From JBOGVZ01 sp050692985 (GTDB lineage: Bacteria > Actinomycetota > UBA4738 > CALAEC01), in NCBI GenBank assembly GCA_050692985.1, contig JBOGVZ010000061.1:62001-126000 (forward strand): a stretch of 64,000 nucleotides of DNA. Direction: 5' to 3'. The position numbers and the translations under genes were made by a program. This document shows positions 45,866 through 54,319 of the stretch, piece after piece. Positions within the stretch are counted from its first letter, which is position 1. Every line of letters starts with the position of its first letter. Below the pieces are notes generated by a model. The model did no database searches. It saw only the letters and a list, made by a program, of their open reading frames with translations, and had not been told where the DNA came from.

Positions 45866-46310
45866 AGCCGGCCACGACGTCGACGGTCACCGAAGCGTCC
45901 ACCTCGGGGTGGAGGTGAACCTTGACCTCGTGGGCTCCGGTGCTGCGGATCGGCTGCTCCAGGTGGATCTGCCTGCGGTCGATCTCCGCCCCCAGGGATC
46001 GGGTCACCTCGTCGGCGATGTCCTGGGCGGTGACGGAGCCGAACAGCCGCCCGTCCTCCCCGGCCCGGGACGTCAGGCGGATCGGTGCCTTGGACAGCCG
46101 ACCGGCCGTGGCCTCCGCTTCGGCCTTGGCCCGGCGAAGGCGCTCCTCGTGGCCGGACTTCAGCCGCTCGGCATGGCGGATCGCTCCCTTGGTCGCCGGC
46201 GCGGCCAGTCCCCGGGGGATCAGGTAGTTGCGGGCATAGCCGTCCGCGACCTGGACGATCTCACCGGGCCCCCCCAGGTTCTCGACCTCCTTCTGGAGGA
46301 TGATCTTCAT
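45864..46310 (-). CDS. rplI: 50S ribosomal protein L9
   Basis: The 148-aa protein has the N-terminal MKIILQKEVENLGGPGEIV and GYARNYLIPRGLA signature, the connecting helix and the C-terminal RNA-binding domain. The ATG overlaps the rpsR stop (ATGA). Confidence 0.96.
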   Translation of the reverse strand: MKIILQKEVENLGGPGEIVQVADGYARNYLIPRGLAAPATKGAIRHAERLKSGHEERLRRAKAEAEATAGRLSKAPIRLTSRAGEDGRLFGSVTAQDIADEVTRSLGAEIDRRQIHLEQPIRSTGAHEVKVHLHPEVDASVTVDVVAG

Positions 46311-46573
46311 CGCGTCGAGTACGGCAGGAGCGCCATCTCGCGGGCGTTCTTGACCGCGGCGGCCACGTCCCGCTGGTGCTGGGAGCAGGTCCCGGTCACC
46401 CGGCGGGCCCGGATCTTCCCGCGGTCGGACACGAACCGGCGCAGCAGGGCCGTGTCCTTGTAGTCCACGAAGTCCACCCGATCCCGACAGAAGATGCAGA
46501 CCTTCTTGCGCTGCTTCTTCTGCCAGGCGTCGTCGGTCTTCTCTCGCCGCTCTCGCTTCCGCTTGCGTGCCAG
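46307..46573 (-). CDS. rpsR: 30S ribosomal protein S18, CTG start
   Basis: The 88-aa product (ARKRKRERREKTDDAWQKK..., CIFCRD, VDYKDTALLRRFVSDRGKI, TGTCSQHQRDVAAAVKNARE) is a clear S18 with two CxxC-like zinc cysteines. An in-frame stop (the ssb stop) lies five codons upstream, and no ATG, GTG or TTG occurs between it and the conserved region. CTG 46573 has GGAGG seven bases upstream and gives a normal MARKRKRE N-terminus. Confidence 0.92.
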   Translation of the reverse strand: MARKRKRERREKTDDAWQKKQRKKVCIFCRDRVDFVDYKDTALLRRFVSDRGKIRARRVTGTCSQHQRDVAAAVKNAREMALLPYSTR

Positions 46574-46585
46574 GTCCGTTCCTCC

Positions 46586-47026
46586 CTACTCGACCGGAGG
46601 GTCCTCCGCCGGGGCCTCGCCGCCCGCACCCACCCGCACGTTGTCGTTCCAGTCGCCGCTCGACCGCTGGGTCTTCTCCACCTTGGCCGTGGCCCACCTC
46701 AGGCTGGGGCCGAGCTCATCGGCCTCGATCTCCACCGCCGAGCGGGTCTCACCTTCCTGGGTCTCCCACGACCGCGAGCGCAGGCGGCCGACCACGACCA
46801 CCCGGCTGCCCCGGGTCAGGGACTCCGCCGCGTTCTCTCCCAGCGACCGCCAGGCGTTCACACGGAAGAACGAGGTCTCCCCGTCCTTCCACTCGCCCGA
46901 CTGGTCCTTGTAGCGGCGGTTCACCGCCACGCGGAAGTTGGCCACGGCCGCCCCGTTCGGGGTGTACCGCAGCTCGGGGTCGTCCGTGAGGTTGCCCACG
47001 ATCACGACCTGGTTCTCACCTGCCAT
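46586..47026 (-). CDS. ssb: Single-stranded DNA-binding protein
   Basis: The 146-aa protein has the OB-fold MAGENQVVIVGNLTDDPELRYT, FRVNAWRSLGENAAESL and RVVVVGRLRSRSW, with a short acidic tail (EAPAEDPPVE) that lacks the usual DDIPF end. ATG 47026 is the natural start; GTG 47038 is possible. The genes rpsF-ssb-rpsR-rplI form one operon. Confidence 0.93.
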   Translation of the reverse strand: MAGENQVVIVGNLTDDPELRYTPNGAAVANFRVAVNRRYKDQSGEWKDGETSFFRVNAWRSLGENAAESLTRGSRVVVVGRLRSRSWETQEGETRSAVEIEADELGPSLRWATAKVEKTQRSSGDWNDNVRVGAGGEAPAEDPPVE

Positions 47027-47094
47027 CCCGATCACCACCTCGCCGAGCCTCGTCCACCGGCGGTTCGGCCCCGCCGGGGAGGGGAAGTCCTTCC

Positions 47095-47382
47095 CTACGC
47101 AGCCAGACGCACCACCTTGAACCGCACGACCTCGTCGGCCAGGGAGAGGACCCGGTCGAGCTCAGCCAGCGCGGGCGAGTCGCCCGTGAACTGGACCACC
47201 AGGTAGAACCCCTCGGTCTTGCGGTCGATCTCGAAGGCGAGCTTCCTCCGGCCCCACCGATCGACGGACCCGATCTCGCCCCCGTGCTCCGACAGGATCT
47301 TCGTGATCCGATCGACCACCGAGCCGACCTGAGCCTCGTCGGCCTCGGCGTCGAGGATGACCATGATCTCGTACCGCCTCAG
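47095..47382 (-). CDS. rpsF: 30S ribosomal protein S6, CTG start
   Basis: The 95-aa product RRYEIMVILDAEADEAQVGSV... with WGRRKLAFEIDRKTEGFYLVV is a clear S6 of normal length. The conserved N-terminus is preceded in frame by CTG 47382, with GGAGG six bases upstream, and by no ATG, GTG or TTG in range; in-frame starts far upstream would precede the -10 box. It leads the rpsF-ssb-rpsR-rplI operon. Confidence 0.92.
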   Translation of the reverse strand: MRRYEIMVILDAEADEAQVGSVVDRITKILSEHGGEIGSVDRWGRRKLAFEIDRKTEGFYLVVQFTGDSPALAELDRVLSLADEVVRFKVVRLAA

Positions 47383-47401
47383 ATGCCACCTCCTCCGGTC
47401 T

Positions 47402-47444
47402 CTGCGGCCCCCATGGGGAGCAGGAGTGGTCGCCGGCCAGTGTA
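47402..47444 (-). promoter_or_regulatory. rpsF promoter and possible S6:S18-binding leader hairpin
   Basis: TACACT (47444-47439) is the -10 box. In the leader, CTGC-TCCCC-AT-GGGGG-CC-GCAG (47423-47402 on the minus strand) forms a stem with a two-C bulge on the 3' side, giving CCG as in the known S6:S18 autoregulatory RNA motif of rpsF leaders. The match is by eye and partial. Confidence 0.45.
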
Positions 47445-47613
47445 GCACCGGGCCTCTCCCGCCAACCCGCGAGGCTACCAGGGGGGTGTGACAAGGAATT
47501 CGGCGCGGAGGCCTCGCCGGGGGCAGGCCCGGTCATTCCGCCCCGCCTCCATGCTCACCCTATCTACGCAGCACCGGGCCCCGACGTTTACCCGGCGGCT
47601 GATCCCGCCCCGG
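47445..47613. other. Gap between the rpsF promoter and the alpha/beta hydrolase gene
   Basis: About 170 bases with no gene I can support. TTGGCG 15 bases before TACACT is a poor -35 candidate for rpsF. No terminator for the hydrolase gene is clear. Confidence 0.3.
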
Positions 47614-48705
47614 TCACTCCTGCGCCTCCAGGAGCCAGGTGGCGAACCGCCATACCCCCAAGAGATCGCCGGCCGCGGCCCGCCACCCGCCCGGGGCCCG
47701 GAAGTCCACGTGTCTGAAGCCTCCCACCGTGACCAGCCGGGTGTCCGGGAGGGCCCGGGTGAGCCGGACGGCCTCTCCATAGGGGACCGCGGGATCCTCC
47801 GTGGAATGCATGGCCACGATCGGGGTGTCGATGGCCTCCGCCACCGAGGAGGGGGAGAAGCGGGCCAGCAGCGACCGCGCCTCGGGGGCCAGCTGCTCGG
47901 CCAGGCCGACGACCCGGGCGGGGTCGCGGTTGCGCAGCAGCTCGTACAGGGCCCGGGTGTGGCGGTCCAGGTCGCTCGGGGGGGCGTCCCCCTTCAGCAC
48001 CGCCTGGAGGGCCTCGGCGGACCCCTCGCCCGCCAGCTCGACCGCGTTGCGTTCCAGGATCTCGTCGGCCACCGGGGCGGCCCGCCACGGGTAGGAGCGG
48101 CCCTCGACCAATGAGATCCCCGTGGTGACGGCCTGGATCACGCCGATCAGGTCGAAGTACGCCCCGAACACGGCCACCTGCTCGAGCCGGCCTCGCAGCC
48201 GGGGGTCCGCCGCCGCCACCAGGGCGAACGACCCGCCGTAGGAGATCCCCAGCACCGCGACGCGGCCCCGGGCGCCCGGGTCGGCCTCCAGCGCCAGCGC
48301 CGCCCGGACGATGCGGTCGAGGTCCTCCTCCACGAACCGGCGCTGGGAGAGCTCCAGGTCGGGGACGAACACCAGCCGGCCGGCCCGGGCCAGCGAGGTG
48401 GCCAGCCGGATGGCCCGGGGGTCGTCCTTCCCCAGCAGGGCCGCCCCCGGAAGCAGCAGGACGGGAGGGGCCGGGCGGGCCGGGGCGAACCGGTACCCGG
48501 TGACCCCGTCGAGTGCCGCCTCGGTCCGGGTCACGCCGGGGGCGAACGGGCGAGGGACGGAGCCGCCCAGGGCCTCCATCACGAGCGGCACACCCTTGAC
48601 CCGGGCCCGAACCGAGGGGACCACCGCGGCCACGCTCACCGCCAGGACCGCGAGCTCGGCCCCCAGCAGCAGCCACACCCACGGCCGGACCCGGCGAGAG
48701 ACCAC
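47614..48705 (-). CDS. Membrane-anchored alpha/beta hydrolase
   Basis: The 363-aa product has an N-terminal membrane helix (WVWLLLGAELAVLAVSVAAV), then an alpha/beta-hydrolase fold with VLLLPGAALLG, the nucleophile elbow GISYGGS, and an Asp/His pair suggested by MHSTEDPAVPYGEA and GGFRHVDF. The substrate is unknown; it may be an esterase or acyl hydrolase facing outward. It starts at GTG 48705, downstream of panB on the same strand. Confidence 0.8.
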   Translation of the reverse strand: MVSRRVRPWVWLLLGAELAVLAVSVAAVVPSVRARVKGVPLVMEALGGSVPRPFAPGVTRTEAALDGVTGYRFAPARPAPPVLLLPGAALLGKDDPRAIRLATSLARAGRLVFVPDLELSQRRFVEEDLDRIVRAALALEADPGARGRVAVLGISYGGSFALVAAADPRLRGRLEQVAVFGAYFDLIGVIQAVTTGISLVEGRSYPWRAAPVADEILERNAVELAGEGSAEALQAVLKGDAPPSDLDRHTRALYELLRNRDPARVVGLAEQLAPEARSLLARFSPSSVAEAIDTPIVAMHSTEDPAVPYGEAVRLTRALPDTRLVTVGGFRHVDFRAPGGWRAAAGDLLGVWRFATWLLEAQE

Positions 48706-48730
48706 ACTTCGGGGAGGTTACCCCGGTGAC

Positions 48731-49519
48731 CTAGGAGTACGAGTGGGCCTCGTCGGGGAACGTGCCGGCCTCCACGTCGCCGGCGAAGGCTCGGACGGCC
48801 CGGGTGATCTCCTCCCGGAGGTTCGCGTACGGCTTGACGAACTTGGGGTACGTCCCGCCGCCCAGCCCCAGCAGATCGGTGATCACCAGGACCTGCCCGT
48901 CGCACTGGGGGCCGGCGCCGATCCCGATCGTCGGCACGCTCACGGCCTCGGTGACCCGCGCGGCCACGTCCGAGGGGACCCCCTCCAGGACCAGCGAGAA
49001 CACCCCGGACTTCTCCAGCCCGTGGGCGTCCTCCAGCAGCCGCTCGGCGGCCTCGTCGGTGCGGGCCTGGACCCGGTAGCCGCCCATGGCGTGCACCGAT
49101 TGCGGGGTCAGACCCAGGTGGCCCATCACCGGGATGCCCCGGGCCACCAGGGCCCCGGCCAGCTCGAACAGGGGCCCTTCCAGCTTGACCGCGTGCATGC
49201 CGCCCTCCTTGAGGAAGAGGCCCGCGTTGCGGATGGCCTCCTCGGTGGAGACCTGGTACGACAGGAACGGCATGTCCCCCACCAGGAGCGCGTCGCGGGC
49301 GCCCCTGGCCACCGCCCGGCAGTGATGGAGCATCTCCTCCATCGTCACCGGCAACGTGCTCTCGTAGCCGAGGACGTTGTTGGCCACCGAGTCCCCCACC
49401 AGGAGCACCGGGATCCCGGCCTGGTCGAGGATCTGGGCGGTCGGGAAGTCGTAGGCGGTCAGCATGGCGAATCGCCGGCCTTCGGACTTCCACGCCGCCA
49501 GGTCGCGGATCGTGGTCAC
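48731..49519 (-). CDS. panB: 3-methyl-2-oxobutanoate hydroxymethyltransferase
   Basis: It makes ketopantoate from 2-oxoisovalerate and methylene-THF for pantothenate and CoA. The 262-aa protein has MLTAYDFPTAQILDQAG, LLVGDSVANNVLGYEST, KLEGP and IGIGAGPQCDGQVLV. GTG 49519 has GGAGG eight bases upstream; in-frame extensions upstream are not conserved. No panC or panD is adjacent. Confidence 0.95.
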   Translation of the reverse strand: MTTIRDLAAWKSEGRRFAMLTAYDFPTAQILDQAGIPVLLVGDSVANNVLGYESTLPVTMEEMLHHCRAVARGARDALLVGDMPFLSYQVSTEEAIRNAGLFLKEGGMHAVKLEGPLFELAGALVARGIPVMGHLGLTPQSVHAMGGYRVQARTDEAAERLLEDAHGLEKSGVFSLVLEGVPSDVAARVTEAVSVPTIGIGAGPQCDGQVLVITDLLGLGGGTYPKFVKPYANLREEITRAVRAFAGDVEAGTFPDEAHSYS

Positions 49520-49593
49520 GGCTCGCGCCTCCTTTCCGGCTCGGGGGGCCCGGGCGGGCCCTCCGGAGTGCACGGCTCGAAACGGATTCTACG

Positions 49594-50181
49594 TCAGGTC
49601 GTGGGGAACTCGAGGACCAGCCGGTCGGCCCGGGCCTCGACCACGAAGCAGGCCCGGCGGGACAGTCCGATCCCCCAGGAGATCGTGGCCTCGAAGTCGC
49701 CGAGCTGCTCCACCTCCCGGATCGTGGTCAGGCCGGGCTTCAGCTCGGTGGGGCCGGTGTAGATCTGCACCGGCTCCTCACCCGACAGGTCCACGCCGAA
49801 GGCAGAGAACACCACGAGGACGAAGGCCTTGCCCTCGAGGTTCGCCGGAACGCCTTCGGCGTCGGTGTTGAGGCCGCCGACGAACCGCACGAAGTGCGAC
49901 GGGGGACGGGTCACCGAGGGGTCCCGGGGCCGGAAGCGGAACGTGACCCGTTCGACCCCGCCCTTCGACTCCACGGCCACCGATTCGAAGTCCGGGACGT
50001 TCGAGGCGCTCCCGCCCCCGCGACCCCCGCACTTGGCCTCCGGGAGGGCGGGCGGCGGCTCGGCCGGGGCGTCCGGGCTCGAGGTCGGCTGCGGGCCGGG
50101 GCCCCCGGTCTGCGCGGGCTCCCGGCCGCAGGCCGCCGCCACGAGCCCCACGGCAACGACGAGGATGGCCGCCCGGCGCAT
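49594..50181 (-). CDS. Lipoprotein with AMIN-like domain
   Basis: The 195-aa product has a signal peptide with a lipobox-like end (LVAAACGRE), a Pro/Ala/Ser-rich linker and a beta-rich domain with VTFRFRP, PPSHFVRFVGGL and VLVVFSAFGVD, resembling AMIN-like domains of actinobacterial lipoproteins. It is probably anchored on the outer membrane face. Divergent from the aldehyde dehydrogenase gene. Confidence 0.75.
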   Translation of the reverse strand: MRRAAILVVAVGLVAAACGREPAQTGGPGPQPTSSPDAPAEPPPALPEAKCGGRGGGSASNVPDFESVAVESKGGVERVTFRFRPRDPSVTRPPSHFVRFVGGLNTDAEGVPANLEGKAFVLVVFSAFGVDLSGEEPVQIYTGPTELKPGLTTIREVEQLGDFEATISWGIGLSRRACFVVEARADRLVLEFPTT

Positions 50182-50267
50182 CGGCTCGAGTCTATCGCGG
50201 AGCTCGCTCGGCTTCCCTGACCGGCGGTCACCGGCGTATCCTGGGCGGACCGAGCCCGGGAGGAGCC

Positions 50268-51770
50268 ATGCGCGAGTACCAGCTCTTCGTAGATGGCGAG
50301 TTCACCGACGCAGCGGCGAGCGGGACCTTCGAGAGCCACGACCCCTCCACCGGCGAGGTGGTGGCCCGGGTGGCCCTCGGGGAGGCCGAGGACATGGCCC
50401 GGGCCATCGGAGCCGCGCGGCGGGCGTTCGACGAGGGCCCGTGGCCGCGGATGCGGCCCGAGGAACGCACGAAGATCATGCTCGACGTCTTCGCCCGCCT
50501 CCAGGACGCCGCCGGGGAGATTGGCGACGTGGAGACGCGCGACGCCGGCCAGACGATCCGGGCCGCCTCGCTGTTCCTGGTCCCCTACTCGAACGAGTTC
50601 TGGCGGTACCTGGCCGAGGAGGCCTCCCGGATCCCGTACGTGGAGCAGGTCCCCCGCTACGACTTCCCCGTGCCGGCGTGGGAATGGGTGGAGCGGACCC
50701 CGTTCGGCGTGTGCGCGGCGATCATCCCGTGGAACGTGCCCTACATGATGGCCATCTGGAAGATCGCCCCGGCCATCGCCACCGGGAACACCGTGGTCCT
50801 CAAGCCCGCCATGGAGACGCCGGCCACGGCCATGGAGCTGGCCACGATCATCGCCGGGTCCGACATCCCGCCGGGCGTGGTCAACATCGTGCCCGGCCAC
50901 GGCCCCACCGCCGGCGAGGCCCTGGTCACCGACCCGCGCGTGGACAAGGTCGCCTTCACCGGCTCCACGGAGGTGGGGCGGCGGATCATGCAGCTGGCCT
51001 CGTCGACGGTGAAGTACTCGACGCTCGAGCTGGGCGGGAAGAGCCCGAACATCATCCTCGACGACGCGGACCTGGACACCGCCATCCCCGGGGCCCTGTG
51101 GGCCATGTACCTCCACCAGGGCCAGATCTGCCAGGCCGGGAGCCGGCTGCTGGTCCCCGCCTCCCTGTACGACGAGGTCGTGGCCCGGGCCGTGGAGCTG
51201 GTCGAGGGCATGAGGACCGGTCCGGCCGGCGACTACGAGTCCGACCTCGGGCCTCTGATGAACGAGACGCAGCTCCGGACCGTGGAGCGGTACGTGGAGC
51301 TGGGCGTCCGGGAGGGGGCCAAGCTGCTGACCGGCGGCGAGCGCATCACCGGGGGCGTGCACGACAGGGGGTTCTTCTTCCAGCCCACGATCTTCGGCGA
51401 CGTGGAGGGCTCCATGAAGATCGCCCAGGAGGAGATCTTCGGGCCGGTGCTCACGGTCCTCCGCTACGACGGGGTGGACGACGCGGTGCGGATCGCCAAC
51501 GACTCGATCTACGGGCTGGCCGCGGGGGTATGGTCGCGCGACATCCCCCGGGCCCTGGAGGTGGCCCGCCGCATCGACGCCGGGACGGTGTGGGTGAACG
51601 ACTACCACCTGATCACCCCGGCGGCGCCGTTCGGCGGGTTCAAGCAGTCAGGGGTCGGCCGGGAGCACGGCCGGTGGGGGCTCCAGAACTACCTCCAGGT
51701 CAAGACGGTCCACGTGAGCCAGGCGCCCACGAAGGACCAGAAGTTCTGGTTCCAGGTCCTGGGCCTATAG
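50268..51770 (+). CDS. Aldehyde dehydrogenase
   Basis: The 500-aa NAD(P)-dependent enzyme has the general base Glu254 in LELGGKSP, the nucleophile Cys288 in GQICQAGSR, FTGSTEVG and IPWNVPYMMAIWKIAPA. ATG 50268 has GGGAGGAG upstream, and TATCCT at 50236-50241 is the likely -10. The DUF779 gene downstream often accompanies such dehydrogenases. The aldehyde is not predictable. Confidence 0.92.
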   Translation: MREYQLFVDGEFTDAAASGTFESHDPSTGEVVARVALGEAEDMARAIGAARRAFDEGPWPRMRPEERTKIMLDVFARLQDAAGEIGDVETRDAGQTIRAASLFLVPYSNEFWRYLAEEASRIPYVEQVPRYDFPVPAWEWVERTPFGVCAAIIPWNVPYMMAIWKIAPAIATGNTVVLKPAMETPATAMELATIIAGSDIPPGVVNIVPGHGPTAGEALVTDPRVDKVAFTGSTEVGRRIMQLASSTVKYSTLELGGKSPNIILDDADLDTAIPGALWAMYLHQGQICQAGSRLLVPASLYDEVVARAVELVEGMRTGPAGDYESDLGPLMNETQLRTVERYVELGVREGAKLLTGGERITGGVHDRGFFFQPTIFGDVEGSMKIAQEEIFGPVLTVLRYDGVDDAVRIANDSIYGLAAGVWSRDIPRALEVARRIDAGTVWVNDYHLITPAAPFGGFKQSGVGREHGRWGLQNYLQVKTVHVSQAPTKDQKFWFQVLGL

Positions 51771-51773
51771 CGG

Positions 51774-51926
51774 TCAGACCCGGCTGCGGTACCCCCGGTA
51801 GCCGGTGAACAGGCCGACCAGGAACAGGATCCCGGCGATGATCAACAGCCACTTCAGGCCTTCGACCAACAACCCGAAGCCACCGAAGACCAGCGCGAGC
51901 ACCAACAGGAGAACGACCAGTCCCAT
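51774..51926 (-). CDS. Small membrane protein, 50 aa
   Basis: The ATG at 51926 has GGGAG six bases upstream and starts MGLVVLLLVLALVFGGFG, with a second hydrophobic segment WLLIIAGILFLVGLF and a basic end YRGYRSRV. Two-helix hairpin proteins of this type are common in actinobacteria. It converges on the aldehyde dehydrogenase gene. Confidence 0.7.
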   Translation of the reverse strand: MGLVVLLLVLALVFGGFGLLVEGLKWLLIIAGILFLVGLFTGYRGYRSRV

Positions 51927-52101
51927 CGGATCTCCCTTCACCCGGTTGCGGCCGTTGTGTACCCGAGGAGCCCGCCGCAGAAACGCGAGCTCGATGGATG
52001 GACTCTGTGATCTCCCGCGGTTGGTCCGCCTCCTCGACCTCCCTCGCGTCCGAGAGGTACCTCCTCGGGGCTGGAGGAAACGCGCAGCCCCACTGAGATG
52101 G

Positions 52102-52107
52102 GTAGCC
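52102..52107 (+). promoter_or_regulatory. -10 box TAGCCT before the DUF779 gene (leaderless)
   Basis: TAGCCT, about six bases, then GTG 52115: the mRNA would start at the initiation codon. Confidence 0.5.
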
Positions 52108-52114
52108 TGGGGGC

Positions 52115-52438
52115 GTGAGGGTCAAGGTCACGCCTCGGGCCGAGGCCATGGTCCGGAAGGTCGCGGACTCCGGCCGGCAGGACCTGGTGATGGTCCTGGG
52201 GACGGGGTGCTGCGACTCCACGGCCCCGTTCCTGTACGACCGCTACTACCCGGGCCCCGACGCCGTGGAGGTGGGCCGCGTCGGCGATGTTCCGGTGTTC
52301 GCCCACCGGTGGCTGGCCGACCTCTACCGCGACTCCGACGGGCTCGAGGTCGACGTGGACCAGGGCGTGGTGTCCGACTCCTTCTCCCTCGAGTCGGAGC
52401 ACGACTGCCGGTTCACCCTCCGGGTGGCCCGGACCTGA
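52115..52438 (+). CDS. DUF779 protein
   Basis: The 107-aa product MRVKVTPRAEAMVRKVADSG... has the conserved GTGCCDSTAPFLY, DVPVFAHRW and FSLESEHDCRFTLRV of DUF779. These proteins often lie next to aldehyde dehydrogenase genes and may bind a metal through the CC pair. It starts at a leaderless GTG. Confidence 0.85.
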   Translation: MRVKVTPRAEAMVRKVADSGRQDLVMVLGTGCCDSTAPFLYDRYYPGPDAVEVGRVGDVPVFAHRWLADLYRDSDGLEVDVDQGVVSDSFSLESEHDCRFTLRVART

Positions 52439-52441
52439 CGG

Positions 52442-54319
52442 TCAGCCGGCGCCGCCGCCGGTGCCGCCGCCCCCTCCGCCACCGCCGCTGGAGAAGCCAC
52501 CGCCGAAGCCGCCGCTCGAGCTGAACGAGCCTGAGCTGCTCGACCACGAGGAGCTCGACGCGCTGGAGGCCACGGTGCTCACCGGCACCGGGGTGTTGAA
52601 CGTGCTGACCCACACGACGCCGCTCAGCCCGGACGGGGCGCCGGCCCACGGCGGGGGAAGCTCCTCGATCGGCACCATGGCCGTGACCTGCTTCTCGACC
52701 TCGTCCGCCACCCCCAGGGCGGTGGCATAGACGAGGTAGCGCTCCCAGATCACCACGGCCAGCGCGGGGGCCTCATCCAGCGAGGAGAACTCGGTCAGGA
52801 ACCTCCGGAATGCCTTCCACCGGGCCATGCGCTCGAGGAACTCGGGGCCGAACCGCGGAGGGATCTTGATCAGGGCGATGATCAACCCCCCGATCGACAG
52901 GGGCAGCAGCCACATCGAGAACGGACGGCCGGTGAGCGCCGATCCGGCGATGCCCCACATGGCCGCGGCGATGGCAGCTACCACGGCCAGGACCGATTCG
53001 GGGCGGCCCCCGTGGCGCATCATCGGGGCCAGGCCGTTGCGGGCCTTGTCCGAGACGGCCTCCCACCAGTCGTTCAGCGGCACCCGGCGCTTCCCCGTGC
53101 CCTTGAGCGTCTTCAGCGACACCCCGCCGTCTGCTCCGGCGGGGAACAGGAACTCCGCGAACTCGATGTCGAGTCCCCCCTTCCGGGGACGGCGGACCAG
53201 CCGGATCGTGAAGTCGTCGGGATCGGTGACCGACCCCACGGGCTGCACCTCGATGACCCTCTGCTGGGCCAGGTGGAGGAGCTGGGTCCGGTAGGCCGTG
53301 CGTTGCGAGGTCTTGCCCCGGTACACGGCCCACAGGTGGGCCAGCCGGACCGGATGGATCTCCTCAGGGGGCTCCCGGAGCAGCCTCGGGACCCCGGGCA
53401 CCCGTTCGCGCAGCCCGGACACCAGCACCAGGACGGCCAGCAGGAGCGGGAGCCCGATCAGCAGGCCCCAGGTCACCCGTTCGAACCGGGCCCGCCGGGC
53501 CGCCTCGGCCAGGAAGATGCGCCGCTGGGCGTTGGCCGCCTGGGCGAGCGACCGCTCCTCGGCCAGGATGTCCGCCCGCCGGGGGATCCCCGTGGAGGGG
53601 GCCAGGGGCACGGCCTGCTTCGGGAACAGGATCGATCCCTCCACGAGAGCGTAGGGCGGGACGTCGGTGACCCGCAGCTCCACGGTCTGGGGGTCAACGA
53701 TCTCCACCTGGCCCTGGAGGGGCCCGTGGCCCCAGGCCCGCGTCTCGCCCGGGGACAGGGGGCGGGTGGGCACCTCCCGGCCGCCTCCCTGGTCGCAGGT
53801 GAACAGGGGCTCCACGGGGCGGGTGGCCCTCCCCGGCAGATGCACCCGGACCACCACCGACTCGGTGGGCACCTCCCATCCCGTCCCCACGAACTGCCAC
53901 AGCAAGTGGGCGGTGTCCTGCCACACGTCGACCGCGCACAGGACCCGGTACCGGATCGTGAACGTCCTCCGCTCGTCCTCGGCGTCGAAGCGCCACGTGG
54001 CCCGGAACCCCCCGGTCGTGTCGACCTCGACGGGGAGCGTCCGCCCACCCTCGCTGACCTCGAACCCCTGGATCCGCTGGAATGGCCACGCCACCGTGAA
54101 GAACGCGAAGCCGAACCGGCCGTCGAAGTCGAACGTTCGCCGCTCCACGAGGTCCAGCGAGCCGTCCTGGCGGACCGTGGCGTCGATCGTGACCTCGGGG
54201 AACTCGTAGGACTTGTTGGCGGCGTCGACCAGGTACCAGATCCCCGCGGTGATCACGACCGGGATGGCCAGGACCACCACGTAGGCCCGCCACCGGGGCC
54301 GCCGCGACGACCTAGCCAG
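52442..54319 (-). CDS. DUF2207 membrane protein, copy B (possible CTG start)
   Basis: The product of about 625 aa has an N-terminal membrane helix (VVVLAIPVVITAGIWYLVD), an extracytoplasmic beta-rich DUF2207 domain (DATVRQDGSLDLVERRTFDF), further membrane helices, and a Ser/Gly-rich tail. The best N-terminus is CTG 54319 (MARSSRRPRWRAYVVVL), overlapping the stop of copy A; a GTG further in would remove the basic residues before the helix. Two DUF2207 copies in tandem suggest a hetero-oligomer. Members of this group are often found with LemA. Confidence 0.75.
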   Translation of the reverse strand: MARSSRRPRWRAYVVVLAIPVVITAGIWYLVDAANKSYEFPEVTIDATVRQDGSLDLVERRTFDFDGRFGFAFFTVAWPFQRIQGFEVSEGGRTLPVEVDTTGGFRATWRFDAEDERRTFTIRYRVLCAVDVWQDTAHLLWQFVGTGWEVPTESVVVRVHLPGRATRPVEPLFTCDQGGGREVPTRPLSPGETRAWGHGPLQGQVEIVDPQTVELRVTDVPPYALVEGSILFPKQAVPLAPSTGIPRRADILAEERSLAQAANAQRRIFLAEAARRARFERVTWGLLIGLPLLLAVLVLVSGLRERVPGVPRLLREPPEEIHPVRLAHLWAVYRGKTSQRTAYRTQLLHLAQQRVIEVQPVGSVTDPDDFTIRLVRRPRKGGLDIEFAEFLFPAGADGGVSLKTLKGTGKRRVPLNDWWEAVSDKARNGLAPMMRHGGRPESVLAVVAAIAAAMWGIAGSALTGRPFSMWLLPLSIGGLIIALIKIPPRFGPEFLERMARWKAFRRFLTEFSSLDEAPALAVVIWERYLVYATALGVADEVEKQVTAMVPIEELPPPWAGAPSGLSGVVWVSTFNTPVPVSTVASSASSSSWSSSSGSFSSSGGFGGGFSSGGGGGGGGTGGGAG

